Positions 25,725 to 34,749 of a stretch of DNA of 64,000 nucleotides are shown here, in pieces. Every line of letters starts with the position of its first letter. The first letter of the stretch is position 1. The stretch comes from Spirosoma radiotolerans. GTDB lineage: Bacteria > Bacteroidota > Bacteroidia > Cytophagales > Spirosomataceae. The position numbers and the translations under genes are program-made. The stretch spans positions 6,092,501 to 6,156,500 of the forward strand of contig NZ_CP010429.1 in the NCBI RefSeq assembly GCF_000974425.1, read 5' to 3'. The notes under the pieces were generated by a model. It was not told the DNA's origin, made no database searches, and saw nothing but the letters and a program-made list of their open reading frames with translations.

Positions 25725-28142
25725 ATGTTCAGCAACTACGTCAAGATCGCTTTTCGCAATCTAATCCGCAACAAAGGATTCGCGGTTATCAACATCACTG
25801 GATTAGCGGTGGGGATGGCGGCTACGCTGCTCATTTTTCAATATGTAGCGGTTGAACGGAGCTATGATCAGTTTCATGAAAAAGCCGATCGTATTTTTCG
25901 GGTCAAAGCCGAACGGTACGAAAAGGGTATGCTCTCGACCGAATGGGCAGGCGGCCCATTTGCTGTGGGGAATAAACTGGCCGATGCGTTTCCAGAAATA
26001 GAGCGCTACGTGAAAGTGTCTATGCGAGATAACCTATTTCTAGAAGCAAATGACCGAAAAATGACCGTTGAAAAGGGAGCGTTTGTGACGGCATCATTCT
26101 TTGATGTGTTCTCCTACTCATTACTGACTGGCAATCCGAAAACGGCGTTGACGGAGCCGAATACAGGCGTTATTTCAACCTCATTGGCCAAGCGGCTCTT
26201 CGGCACCAAAAACCCGATGGGCCAGGTCATCAAAATAGAGCGTGAGTTCCCGATCAAGGTGACGGGTGTGTACCAGGATTTTCCGCAGAATACACACCTG
26301 AAAGCTGATTACCTGATGTCGTTCAGCACGTTTCAACGACTGGTCAACCCCAAAAACGACCCCGACAGAGAATTGGATAATGCCTGGAGTTGGGACGGCT
26401 GCCTGACCTACCTGGTATTAAAACAGGGCGTTGACCCGCAAAAACTGGACGCAAAATTTCCGGTCTACCTGGCTAAACATGATCTGATCGATAACAAAAA
26501 AGGCTCTGGCCTTGTGCTTCATCTGCAAGCCCTGCCCGACATTCATCTATACTCACATCTGATGTTCGAGGCCAACGCCAATGGTGATGGCAATTCGGTG
26601 TATATCCTGCTCTGCGTGGCGTTTTTTATCATTGCCATCGCCTGGATCAATTATATCAATCTGGCTACGGCCCGCTCCGTTGGTCGGGCCAAGGAAGTGG
26701 GCGTGCGGAAGGCCGTTGGTTCATTCCGCAGCCAGCTCATCAGCCAGTTCATGGTTGAGTCGGCGTTGCTGAATTTTATCGCGGTGGTTGTAGCCTTTCT
26801 GCTCATTATGGCCGCAATTCCCCTGTTCAATACGTTTACCGATCAGCACCTGACCTACGCATTCGTGGCATCGGCACCGTTCTTTCTTTCGTTGGGCACC
26901 ATGTATTGTGTCGGTACTTTTTTATCGGGGGCGTATCCGGCTTTTGTTCTGTCGAAATTTAATCCCGTGTCGGTACTCAAAAGCGGTATTAAGGTATTTC
27001 GGAAGGATGTTTTTCTACGAAAATCGCTGGTTGTCATCCAGTTTTCAGCATCGATCTTTCTGCTGATTGGCACCATCACCGTGTTCCGGCAATTGCAATA
27101 CATGCGGAGCCAGAGCCTGGGCGTTGACATTGGCCAGACGCTAGTCCTAAGTCGGCCGTCAAACGATTCCACGCGGATAGGTCGCACAAAGGCTTTCAAG
27201 GAATTATTACTTCAGCAAGCTATTGTTAAAAGTGTCACCGTATCGGGTAATATTCCTGGCGAAAAAGTAGAGTTTAACGCGGGTGGTATCCGGTTGGCAG
27301 GCGCACCTGAAGCGGAAGGCAAGCAGTACCGGGTAATTGGCGTCGATTATGATTTTGTGCATGCATTCGGCATGAAGCTGATTGCCGGACAGAATTTTGA
27401 TAATAAGCTAGGGGCCAAGGATGCCGTGATGTTCAACAAAACTGCCATTAAACAATTGGGCTTCGACAGTCCCGAAAAAGCGATTGGTAAAACGATCGAT
27501 TTCTGGGGCGACAAACTCAGGATTGTCGGCGTGGTCGACGACTTCCACCAGCAATCGCTTCGCGAAGCGTACGAACCACTTATTTTGCGCCTTGACCCTG
27601 AAGTGAATGGCCGGTTATCGATCAAGCTGGCCGACAGTAACCCGGCTCGTACCATTGCGCTCGTGAAGCAGGCCTGGGTGCAGTACTTCCCCGACGATAT
27701 CTTCGATTACTCCTTTTTAGACGAACGGTATGACAAGCAATACAGGGCCGACGAGCGGTTTGGTCAGGTGTTTAGCTTCTTTACCCTCCTGGCCATGCTG
27801 GTAGCCTGCTTAGGGCTGCTAGGTCTGGCTACATTCACCGCGCAACAGCGGACAAAAGAAATTGGGGTGAGGAAGGTATTGGGTGCCAGCGTATCGAGCC
27901 TCATTGCGCTGTTGTCGAGAGATTTCCTGAAACTGGTCTTGATTGCTATTGCGCTGGCTAGCCCCATTGCCTGGTACGCCATGCACCGCTGGCTACAGGA
28001 TTTCGCCTACAAGATTGACATCGAATGGTGGGTGTTTGCGCTGGCGGGCATATTGGCTGTGGTCATTGCCTTATTAACCGTAAGTTTCCAGAGTATAAAA
28101 GCGGCTCTGATGAATCCGGTTAAATCGCTTCGGTCCGAATAA
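25725..28142 (+). CDS. FtsX/MacB-like ABC permease D'
   Basis: An 805-residue permease starting 'MFSNYVKIAFRNLIRNK'. The motifs are 'GRAKEVGVRKAVGS' and 'QQRTKEIGVRKVLGAS'. After helix 1 it carries 'VERSYDQFH' rather than 'DELSYDR'. The 'LGVDIGQTLVLSRP' stretch and the layout of core domain 2 point to the 9328 gene as nearest relative. Last gene of the third run; a strong hairpin follows 100 bp downstream. Confidence 0.87.
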   Translation: MFSNYVKIAFRNLIRNKGFAVINITGLAVGMAATLLIFQYVAVERSYDQFHEKADRIFRVKAERYEKGMLSTEWAGGPFAVGNKLADAFPEIERYVKVSMRDNLFLEANDRKMTVEKGAFVTASFFDVFSYSLLTGNPKTALTEPNTGVISTSLAKRLFGTKNPMGQVIKIEREFPIKVTGVYQDFPQNTHLKADYLMSFSTFQRLVNPKNDPDRELDNAWSWDGCLTYLVLKQGVDPQKLDAKFPVYLAKHDLIDNKKGSGLVLHLQALPDIHLYSHLMFEANANGDGNSVYILLCVAFFIIAIAWINYINLATARSVGRAKEVGVRKAVGSFRSQLISQFMVESALLNFIAVVVAFLLIMAAIPLFNTFTDQHLTYAFVASAPFFLSLGTMYCVGTFLSGAYPAFVLSKFNPVSVLKSGIKVFRKDVFLRKSLVVIQFSASIFLLIGTITVFRQLQYMRSQSLGVDIGQTLVLSRPSNDSTRIGRTKAFKELLLQQAIVKSVTVSGNIPGEKVEFNAGGIRLAGAPEAEGKQYRVIGVDYDFVHAFGMKLIAGQNFDNKLGAKDAVMFNKTAIKQLGFDSPEKAIGKTIDFWGDKLRIVGVVDDFHQQSLREAYEPLILRLDPEVNGRLSIKLADSNPARTIALVKQAWVQYFPDDIFDYSFLDERYDKQYRADERFGQVFSFFTLLAMLVACLGLLGLATFTAQQRTKEIGVRKVLGASVSSLIALLSRDFLKLVLIAIALASPIAWYAMHRWLQDFAYKIDIEWWVFALAGILAVVIALLTVSFQSIKAALMNPVKSLRSE

Positions 28143-28242
28143 CGTATAGCCCGCACCGGTAAACCAGCAGCAGCTTCTTGTTAACAATAGCGTAATATAT
28201 CTAATCGATTCATTCTGTTTACGCAAGGACAGTTGGCATGCG

Positions 28243-28286
28243 TATGAAAGCAGGATTGTGCCCTCGGGCTTAATCCTGCTTTCATA
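28243..28286. terminator. 15-bp perfect hairpin after permease run
   Basis: TATGAAAGCAGGATT (28243-28257) pairs perfectly with AATCCTGCTTTCATA (28272-28286) around a 14-base loop. AT-rich sequence follows. Probable end of the 20890-28142 transcript, isolating it from the SusC/SusD genes. Confidence 0.65.
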
Positions 28287-28417
28287 TTTACTTAATGAGT
28301 CTGGTTACTTCCCGGCATTCGCTCTGAGTATATTTCCGTATTTAGTTGATTTTACCAGAAATAAGGATTACAAATAATCAGTGCCCTGTTATCTAATCAT
28401 TAACAGGCCCGCCTGGC

Positions 28418-28448
28418 TTTGTAAATAATTTTATTAACCCTACTATTG
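28418..28448 (+). promoter_or_regulatory. Bacteroidota housekeeping promoter for SusC/SusD
   Basis: TTTG at 28418-28421, a 19-bp spacer, then TACTATTG at 28441-28448. This fits the Bacteroidota -33 TTTG / -7 TAnnTTTG pattern with one mismatch. Transcription would start near 28455, so the TTG at 28446 cannot be the SusC start and ATG 28479 is preferred. Confidence 0.65.
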
Positions 28449-28478
28449 TCCATTTATTCCCCACTAATCAAGCCAACT

Positions 28479-31400
28479 ATGAGTCGATTTTACACATCTC
28501 CTCCACCGCTGAAGTTTTTGATTACGAGTTGTCTGCTTATCGCATTGGCGATTCAGACACCGCAGGTTTACGGCCATATACGAGTAGCCGAACGCCACAA
28601 AACAGCGGATATTATCGTGAAAGGACGCATCAAAGACGCCCTTACCAACGAGTCGCTAACGGGTTGTACCGTTGTGATTAGAGGAAGCCAGCGCGGCACA
28701 ACAACAGACGCTAATGGTGACTATTCCATATCTGTCCCCGATGGAAATGCCGTGCTGGTTTTCGGCTTCATTGGCTACGAAAAGCAGGAAGTTGTTGTAG
28801 GTAACCGGACAGTTCTTAACATTGAGCTGAAAGCCGAAGCGTCCGAACTGTCGCAGGTGGTCGTTATTGGCTATGGCAGCGCGGCCAAGAAGGACATGAC
28901 GGGCGCGGTGAAATCGCTGAAAAGCACTGAATTCAACAAAGGGATCATCAACTCGCCCGAACAACTGCTACAGGGTAAAGTAGCCGGGGTCAACGTTACC
29001 TCCGCCAGTGGCGAGCCGGGCAGTGCTCAATCGATTACGATTCGCGGACCGGGGGGCGTCCGGACCGGTAGCACACCTCTTTTTGTGCTCGACGGCCTCG
29101 CGCTTGATAATTCGAGTACGGGCGGTGGCGGAGCCATCAATCCGCTCAATTTTTTGAATCCGCAGGACATCGAGTCGATCGACGTATTGAAAGATGCTTC
29201 CGCAACGGCTATTTATGGCTCTCGTGGCGCGAACGGTGTTGTGCTCATTACAACCAAGAAGGGCAAATCGGGTGTATCGACGCTCAACTATTCGACCAGT
29301 TACGGGATTTCTACCCTGGCGCGGGCTTTGCCTGTGTTTTCGCCCGATGAGTATCGGCAACAGGTGCCACTCGTTGGAGGTGTTCTGGATGATTTGAAAG
29401 GCAATACTGATTGGCAAAAGGAAATTACCCGAACAGCGTTTACCAAAAACCATAATATATCACTGGGCGGTGGCTCAGAAAAAACGACCTTCTACGGCTC
29501 GTTTGGTCTACAAAATCAGGATGGTATTTTGAAGGGTAGTCAGATGGATCGCTATACGGGGCGAATTAATGTGTCGCAGAAACTGCTAGAGGATCGGCTG
29601 ACTATTGATGCCAACCTCAGTGCATCATACACGAACAATGAGCGGCCACCGATCGAGAGTATGCTGGGTAGCGCCATTTCGAACAACCCGACTTATCCGG
29701 CTTATGATGCCCTCGGCAAACCGGCTCAGTACCAGTTAATTTCGAACCCGCTAACCAGCCTCCAGTTAAACCAGGACATTACCAAGATCACCCGAATTGT
29801 TGGAAACATATCGCCTTCCTTCCGAATTATAAAAGGGCTGGTCTACAAACTAAACTTTGGTATCGACAATTCCAGCTCTACGCGTGATCTGCAAACGCTG
29901 CCCAATGCAGTACCTTTTCAGGATGGCCGGTTAGAAACGAACAATACGTATAACAACAACCGGCTCATTGAAAACTACCTGACGTACACCCTCACACAAG
30001 GCGATCACAACCTGACCGCGCTGGCCGGACACTCATACCAGAAGTTTTCGATTCAGGGGCGCGCGTACAGCATCAACAAATTCCCTATTTCGGATATTCT
30101 ACCGATCTACAATCCGGGCCTGGGGCAGGACCTGACGCTGACGAACAACAAACCGACGGGTTATGCGACCCTCAATGAGTTGCAATCGTTTTTCTCCCGC
30201 GTCAATTATCAGTACAAGGACAAATACCTGCTGACGGCCACCGTCCGGGCGGATGGTTCTTCGAAGTTTGGCGCGAATAATAAATACGGGATTTTCCCCT
30301 CGTTCTCGGCAGGCTGGCGTCTGTCCGAAGAAGCGTTTATGAAGTCGTCGCCATTTAGCGATTTGAAAATTCGTGCGGGCTGGGGCCGGACGGGCAACCA
30401 GGAAATTCCGTCCAAAATCACCCAGGCGTTGTTCACCTCGCAGGTATCCGCATCAACCAGTTATCCGCTGACGGCTACGGGTCCTTACCCGGCTGGTACA
30501 TCATATTCCCGGCTGGCCAATCCTGATATTCAGTGGGAAGTATCGAACCAGACCGATGTGGGTCTGGACTTCGCGCTGTTCAACGGCGCTATTTCCGGGG
30601 GTATCGACTATTTCAGAAAAGTATCCAGCAATATCCTGCTCGAAGTTATTCCAGCCGACCCCGTTCAGCCAGCGGGTACATTCTGGACCAATGTGCCGGA
30701 TATGACCATCACCAACAAAGGGCTTGAACTGGAACTGATGTACCACTACATGGCGAAAAGCGGCTTCCGCTTCGACCTAGGCGGCAACGTTACGTTTATC
30801 GATAACATCGTCAATAACTCACCGTATTCGGTTATCCCGTCGGGTTCAGCGTCGGGCTCGGGCCTAACCTCGGCAACGATCAATGGCTATTTGAACGGGC
30901 AACCCATTGGCACGTTCTTCCTGAAAGAGTTCACGGGCTTCGACGATAAAGGCTTAAGTACCTACCGCGATACCGACGGTGATGGACTGATCACCGATAA
31001 AGACCGGGTTGCGGCTGGCAGTGCGCTGCCAACGAAGCAATTCAACATCAACGTGAATACGTCGTTCAAAGGCTTTGACTTTTCCGCTAATTTCAACGGC
31101 GTATCGGGCAACAAACTGTACGACAACACAGCCAACTCCAACTTCTACAAACTGCGGCTCTCGAAAGGGCTTAATACTACGCCGGAGGCCATCGCTTACC
31201 CCAACGAATCCGTCAACAACGCAGCGCCGGTTTCCACGCGCTATCTGAAAAACGGCTCGTTCTTCCGGCTGAATAACGTGTCGCTGGGCTATAATGTCAA
31301 TACCAAAGCATTAGGCATCAAACGCTGGGTATCGGGCTTACGGGTGTCCGTAACGGGTCAGAATGTGTTCGTGATCACGAAATACAACGGCTATGATCCA

Positions 31401-31508
31401 GAGGTAAACTCAGACCGAAAAATCAATGAAATTTCATCGTACGGGATTGATTACCTGAGCTATCCGAAAGCAAGATCGGTTGTATTTGGGTTGAACCTGA
31501 CGCTCTAA
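28479..31508 (+). CDS. SusC/RagA TonB-dependent outer-membrane transporter
   Basis: A 1009-residue outer-membrane receptor. After a signal sequence comes a carboxypeptidase-regulatory-like domain ('IIVKGRIKDALTNESLTG', 'TTTDANGDYSISVP'), then the SusC signature 'LSQVVVIGYGS' and a plug with 'LLQGKVAGVNV', 'IRGPGG', 'PLFVLDGL' and 'DASATAIYGSRGANG'. A long beta-barrel follows, ending 'VVFGLNLTL'. It takes up a bulky nutrient, usually a glycan or peptide, with its SusD partner 13 bp downstream, powered by TonB/ExbBD. No glycan-degrading enzyme is next to this pair, so the substrate is unknown. It has its own promoter and lies between members of the sigma-54-like regulon. Confidence 0.92.
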   Translation: MSRFYTSPPPLKFLITSCLLIALAIQTPQVYGHIRVAERHKTADIIVKGRIKDALTNESLTGCTVVIRGSQRGTTTDANGDYSISVPDGNAVLVFGFIGYEKQEVVVGNRTVLNIELKAEASELSQVVVIGYGSAAKKDMTGAVKSLKSTEFNKGIINSPEQLLQGKVAGVNVTSASGEPGSAQSITIRGPGGVRTGSTPLFVLDGLALDNSSTGGGGAINPLNFLNPQDIESIDVLKDASATAIYGSRGANGVVLITTKKGKSGVSTLNYSTSYGISTLARALPVFSPDEYRQQVPLVGGVLDDLKGNTDWQKEITRTAFTKNHNISLGGGSEKTTFYGSFGLQNQDGILKGSQMDRYTGRINVSQKLLEDRLTIDANLSASYTNNERPPIESMLGSAISNNPTYPAYDALGKPAQYQLISNPLTSLQLNQDITKITRIVGNISPSFRIIKGLVYKLNFGIDNSSSTRDLQTLPNAVPFQDGRLETNNTYNNNRLIENYLTYTLTQGDHNLTALAGHSYQKFSIQGRAYSINKFPISDILPIYNPGLGQDLTLTNNKPTGYATLNELQSFFSRVNYQYKDKYLLTATVRADGSSKFGANNKYGIFPSFSAGWRLSEEAFMKSSPFSDLKIRAGWGRTGNQEIPSKITQALFTSQVSASTSYPLTATGPYPAGTSYSRLANPDIQWEVSNQTDVGLDFALFNGAISGGIDYFRKVSSNILLEVIPADPVQPAGTFWTNVPDMTITNKGLELELMYHYMAKSGFRFDLGGNVTFIDNIVNNSPYSVIPSGSASGSGLTSATINGYLNGQPIGTFFLKEFTGFDDKGLSTYRDTDGDGLITDKDRVAAGSALPTKQFNINVNTSFKGFDFSANFNGVSGNKLYDNTANSNFYKLRLSKGLNTTPEAIAYPNESVNNAAPVSTRYLKNGSFFRLNNVSLGYNVNTKALGIKRWVSGLRVSVTGQNVFVITKYNGYDPEVNSDRKINEISSYGIDYLSYPKARSVVFGLNLTL

Positions 31509-31521
31509 TCTGCAAAACATC

Positions 31522-33207
31522 ATGAAACTGAAACTACCTATTTTGCTGACACTGGTTGGCATTCTGTTCATAAATGGTTGTACCAACCTAAACGAAGTTG
31601 TTCTGGACGAAACATCGGCGACGGGCCTTTCCGACAAACAGGCCGCCGATGGCATTATCGCCCCTGTGTATGCCCGGCTGCCGGATATCTTCCTGCATAC
31701 GAACTACTTCACGATGCAGGAAATTTCGACCGACGAGGCCATTCTTCCCTATCGGGGTGGTGCCGACTGGGGCGACAATGGCATTTACATTGCCATGCAC
31801 CAGCACACGCACACCAGTACCGACCCAAACATTCGAAGTACGTGGGGCTTTATTTTACAGGGGCTCTCCCGATCCATCACAGCCATTAATACACTGCCCA
31901 CTCTGAAGGACCCATCCGCTAAAACCTATCTGGCCGAAGCGCGGGGTATGCGGGCCTATTACAACATGCTGCTCTTCGACATGTTTGGGGTCGTATTCTT
32001 AAAAGACGATCTGGGTGCTACATCGATTATTCTGCGAAACGCAGAAGCACTGGATTATTTGATGAAGGAGTTTCTGGCCGTTGAGCCGAATCTGGAAACG
32101 ACCGTTGGACCAGGTCGCCTGACCAAAGGAGCCGTTTGGGGGCTGCTGGCCCGGCTTTACCTCAATTCGGCGGTATACCGCGACCGTTTTGCCGCTTCGT
32201 TTACCTTTGCTCCGGCAGACATGGATAAGGTGGTTGAGTACTGCGACAAGATTATTGCATCCGGGCAGTATTCATTGTCGAATGATTTCTTTTCGATCTT
32301 CGGCTCAGCTAACCACGACAACAGGGAGTTGATTTTCGCCGTCGATCAGCGGGCCGATCTTAACGGGCACAACCGTATGGCCTATTTTTCGATATCGGGC
32401 GACCAGTTTCCCATACCGGCTTATCCGGCAGCCAATGGTACCGATGGCCCCGCCATTACGCCTGATTATTACCAAACCTGGGTAACGGCTTATGCGCCCA
32501 AAGACCCAGCGGTCGATCCACGGTTTTACAAGCAGAATTTAAGCATCTATTCCAACCCGGCAGATTCGTGCGTAGCGGAAGCTGACTTCAACATCAACCG
32601 GGGTATTCTGCGCGGACAGCAGTACGGCCTAATTCGTAAAAACGGTGTTTTCCTGAAGTGCCCGGATGGAAAATTCAAGGTGGGTAAACTCTTTAACGAT
32701 ACCCGTAATAAACCCACGCTGCCCGTAAACTTCACCGAGAAAATTGACTATACCGTGGCGGGAAGTGAGTATAACACCGGCTATCGCGTCGAAAAATACG
32801 AATTCAGCAAGAAATCGGTGAGCGGCCGTAACTTCGGAGAAGCCGACATTATTATTCTGCGCCTGGCCGATATTTACCTGATGCGGGCTGAAGCCAAGCT
32901 GCGTAAAAATGGGGATGCCGCCAGTGCGCTGGCCGATGTAAATACCGTTCGGGCCGCCCGGAACACAACAACACCCCCGCCTGCGCTTACGTCTATGAAT
33001 CTTGATCTGCTCTTCCGCGAACGGGGTTTCGAACTGTACTGGGAAATGGTCCGGCGCACCGATATGATCCGTTTCGGCAAATACGAAGGAACTTGGACCG
33101 AAAAGACCAACACCGATAAGCTGAAACGAATTTTCCCGATTCCGCAAACAGCCATTGATGGGGCGTCTAACCTACCGGGTTACCTGAAGCAAAACGATAG
33201 TTATTAA
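31522..33207 (+). CDS. SusD/RagB outer-membrane lipoprotein
   Basis: A 561-residue surface lipoprotein with a lipobox signal ('ILFINGC', Cys as first mature residue). TPR-like helices follow ('YLAEARGMRAYYNMLLFDMFG', given here as 'ARGMRAYYNMLLFDMFG'), and the usual C-terminal SusD features are present: 'IILRLADIYLMRAEA', 'VRAARNTTT', 'LLFRERGFELYWE' and 'IFPIPQTAI'. It forms the substrate-binding lid of the SusC at 28479, to which it is adjacent and surely cotranscribed. Nothing about the binding residues identifies the ligand. Confidence 0.92.
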   Translation: MKLKLPILLTLVGILFINGCTNLNEVVLDETSATGLSDKQAADGIIAPVYARLPDIFLHTNYFTMQEISTDEAILPYRGGADWGDNGIYIAMHQHTHTSTDPNIRSTWGFILQGLSRSITAINTLPTLKDPSAKTYLAEARGMRAYYNMLLFDMFGVVFLKDDLGATSIILRNAEALDYLMKEFLAVEPNLETTVGPGRLTKGAVWGLLARLYLNSAVYRDRFAASFTFAPADMDKVVEYCDKIIASGQYSLSNDFFSIFGSANHDNRELIFAVDQRADLNGHNRMAYFSISGDQFPIPAYPAANGTDGPAITPDYYQTWVTAYAPKDPAVDPRFYKQNLSIYSNPADSCVAEADFNINRGILRGQQYGLIRKNGVFLKCPDGKFKVGKLFNDTRNKPTLPVNFTEKIDYTVAGSEYNTGYRVEKYEFSKKSVSGRNFGEADIIILRLADIYLMRAEAKLRKNGDAASALADVNTVRAARNTTTPPPALTSMNLDLLFRERGFELYWEMVRRTDMIRFGKYEGTWTEKTNTDKLKRIFPIPQTAIDGASNLPGYLKQNDSY

Positions 33208-33234
33208 GCACCCGGCTTTGCGTGATCGACCAAT

Positions 33235-33271
33235 TGTCCGCTGTCGTACAGATTTTGTCCGATAGTGGACA
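33235..33271 (+). promoter_or_regulatory. Tandem dyad operator 4 (putative UAS)
   Basis: A degenerate first dyad (GTCCG-N4-CGTAC), then GTCCG-N4-TGGAC 21 bp later. It begins 28 bp after the SusD stop and 89 bp before the promoter-like element at 33324. It links the 33384 gene to the permease regulon. Confidence 0.68.
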
Positions 33272-33323
33272 ATTGTCGCTTATATCATGTGTTAACTTGC
33301 TGATAGACAATAGCATGTATAGA

Positions 33324-33338
33324 TGGCACGATCATGGA
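33324..33338 (+). promoter_or_regulatory. Sigma-54-type promoter 4 (weak -12)
   Basis: TGGCACG at the -24 position is the exact consensus, but the -12 part reads TGGA, so the downstream element is the weakest of the five. The distance from the operator (89 bp) and to ATG 33384 (60 bp) agree with the other sites. Confidence 0.5.
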
Positions 33339-33383
33339 TAGCGTAATTCTACTTACCTGATCTAATTATTTTTGCCGATACAT

Positions 33384-33965
33384 ATGAAAACGCTATTTAC
33401 TCTGTTCCTGCTTACAGTTGGTTTCAGCGCGTTAGCACAACGTTCGTCCAGTAAACAAATAACGAACGATGGTCGGCAGCTTCGTATTCGCATAGACATT
33501 GAGCAGCCCGACCGCTCCATTCACTACCGTCGTTCGTTCGACGTTTCGGAGATGGACGAGAGCGCCGTAAAAGCGCTTGAAAACCACATTGTCGATTCGC
33601 TGGACCGGGCTTCTTCCGATGCGGTTTCGATGAGAAACGGTAAACAAAAACACGAAAATCAGCGCATAAGAAAGGCAACGGAGGAACACATTGTTTACTC
33701 GTCAGGCGTTGCCGAGACGCAGGCTGACCGTATGGAAGCCAACGCTAGTTCGTCACTCTCTCCCAGCGATGTTGCCCCCTCTTCAGTCTTGGTTCGGGAG
33801 GATAAAGAAAACGGACGGTTGTGGATGCAGTACACGTTCCAGAAAGATGGCGAAGAACTGGTTATCGAACGGACAGCCAATGTCGTGGGGAAAACGGAGC
33901 GCGAAAAACAAGCGATTATCCGAGAGACCGAACGTAGCTTCGGCATCAAAACAGGCAATCAATAA
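33384..33965 (+). CDS. Secreted protein, paralogue of 14434 gene
   Basis: A 193-residue protein with signal peptide 'MKTLFTLFLLTVGFSALAQ'. The first block ('ITNDGRQLRIRI', 'RRSFDVSEM', 'LENHIVDSLDRA') and last block ('FQKDGEELVIERTA', then a charged helix) align with the protein at 14434. The middle is Ser/Glu-rich here instead of Pro-rich. No known family was recognised. It has its own copy of the tandem-dyad operator, whereas its paralogue sits inside the permease run, so both probably belong to one regulon. ATG 33384 is chosen over TTG 33372 because it begins the signal peptide. It is followed by a terminator-like hairpin. Confidence 0.75.
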   Translation: MKTLFTLFLLTVGFSALAQRSSSKQITNDGRQLRIRIDIEQPDRSIHYRRSFDVSEMDESAVKALENHIVDSLDRASSDAVSMRNGKQKHENQRIRKATEEHIVYSSGVAETQADRMEANASSSLSPSDVAPSSVLVREDKENGRLWMQYTFQKDGEELVIERTANVVGKTEREKQAIIRETERSFGIKTGNQ

Positions 33966-33999
33966 CTTTCTTTTCACAGTATACGTCCTACCTTTCATA

Positions 34000-34033
34000 C
34001 GAAACAGGCCGCCCTACCCGGTGGCCTGTTTCG
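34000..34033. terminator. Hairpin after 33384 gene
   Basis: CGAAACAGGCC (34000-34010) pairs with GGCCTGTTTCG (34023-34033), extended inward by two C-G pairs and one wobble. A T-rich stretch follows. Likely end of the 33384 transcript. Confidence 0.6.
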
Positions 34034-34045
34034 TGTTTTGATGGC

Positions 34046-34085
34046 GGTTCAATGGCGCGAGGCCGGAGCCTCGCGCCATTGAACC
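34046..34085. repeat. 18-bp perfect palindrome, GCGAGGC type
   Basis: GGTTCAATGGCGCGAGGC, loop cgga, then GCCTCGCGCCATTGAACC: a perfect 18-bp stem, followed by A and T tracts. Its ATGGCGC(A/G)AGGC core also appears at 20088 and 43220 in this window, so it is a dispersed repeat rather than just a terminator. Confidence 0.65.
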
Positions 34086-34113
34086 AATAAAAAATAATTT
34101 TTTTACTCTTCGC

Positions 34114-34140
34114 TGTAACCTTGTCGGTTTCGCGCGGTTT
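34114..34140 (+). promoter_or_regulatory. Possible ECF-type promoter
   Basis: A T tract precedes TGTAACC (34114-34120) and, 14 bases on, CGGTTT. A TGTAACC element followed by a CG-containing -10 is commonly seen before Bacteroidota ECF sigma genes that control themselves. The -10 match here is loose, so this is tentative. Confidence 0.4.
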
Positions 34141-34176
34141 CCAGTCCAAAATCCACCAAACACAATCCTTAGACGG

Positions 34177-34749
34177 TTGAACGCTCTGACAGATAACGCG
34201 CTCATGCTGCAGGTAAAGGCAGGCAATATGGATGTGATGGGATTGCTTTTTGAGCGATACCATCGGCCTCTGTTCGGCTTCCTTTTCCACATGACAAGTC
34301 AGCGCGAAGCGAGCGAAGACATGCTGCAGAACGTGTTCTACCGGATGCTGAAATACCGCCACACCTTCACAGGCGACGGCGAATTTCGAACCTGGATGTA
34401 CCACCTGGCCCGGAATGTGCTGGTCGACCAAAGCAAGCAAAACAAACGGTCGGCCCAGCAGTATGACCTGGCGGATGTGGCGGAACGGGTGGGCGGTGGG
34501 CCAGCCGCTGATGAGCGAATCCTGAAACAGCAGGAGATGGATACGCTTCACCACGCGATGGCCAAACTCAGTACCGAACACCGGGAAGTGCTGGTACTGA
34601 GCCGCTTTCAGGAGTTGAAATACGACGAGATTGCGCGGGTGCTGAACACAACCGAAGGAGCCGTAAAAGTTCGGGTACACCGCGCGATGAACGAGTTGAA
34701 GAGAATTTATCTGACTATTGACCATGAACGAACAGCCCCTAAATTGTGA
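34177..34749 (+). CDS. ECF-family RNA polymerase sigma factor
   Basis: A 190-residue sigma factor. Region 2 is at about 25-90 ('FERYHRPLFGFLFHM', 'DMLQNVFYRML', 'GEFRTWMYHLARNV'). Region 4 is at about 125-180 ('LSTEHREVLVLSRFQELKYD', 'IARVLNTTEGAVKVRVHRA'), the helix-turn-helix for the -35 box. The TTG at 34177 is used because the family N-terminus ('LTDNALMLQVKAGN') lies before the first ATG at 34204, but the start is not certain. The stop overlaps the anti-sigma gene by 26 bp, the usual arrangement for a sigma factor held by its partner. Confidence 0.88.
   Translation: MNALTDNALMLQVKAGNMDVMGLLFERYHRPLFGFLFHMTSQREASEDMLQNVFYRMLKYRHTFTGDGEFRTWMYHLARNVLVDQSKQNKRSAQQYDLADVAERVGGGPAADERILKQQEMDTLHHAMAKLSTEHREVLVLSRFQELKYDEIARVLNTTEGAVKVRVHRAMNELKRIYLTIDHERTAPKL

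Noticed and set aside
1890..28142. Long opposite-strand open frames inside the permease genes
   Set aside because: They mirror conserved codons of the permeases and recur at the same places in each copy (for example opposite the second RTKEIG motif), as expected for shadows.
28241..28260. TGGCATG at the left of the 28243 hairpin, as a sigma-54 promoter
   Set aside because: The -12 element and the upstream dyads are absent; a good Bacteroidota promoter exists at 28418.
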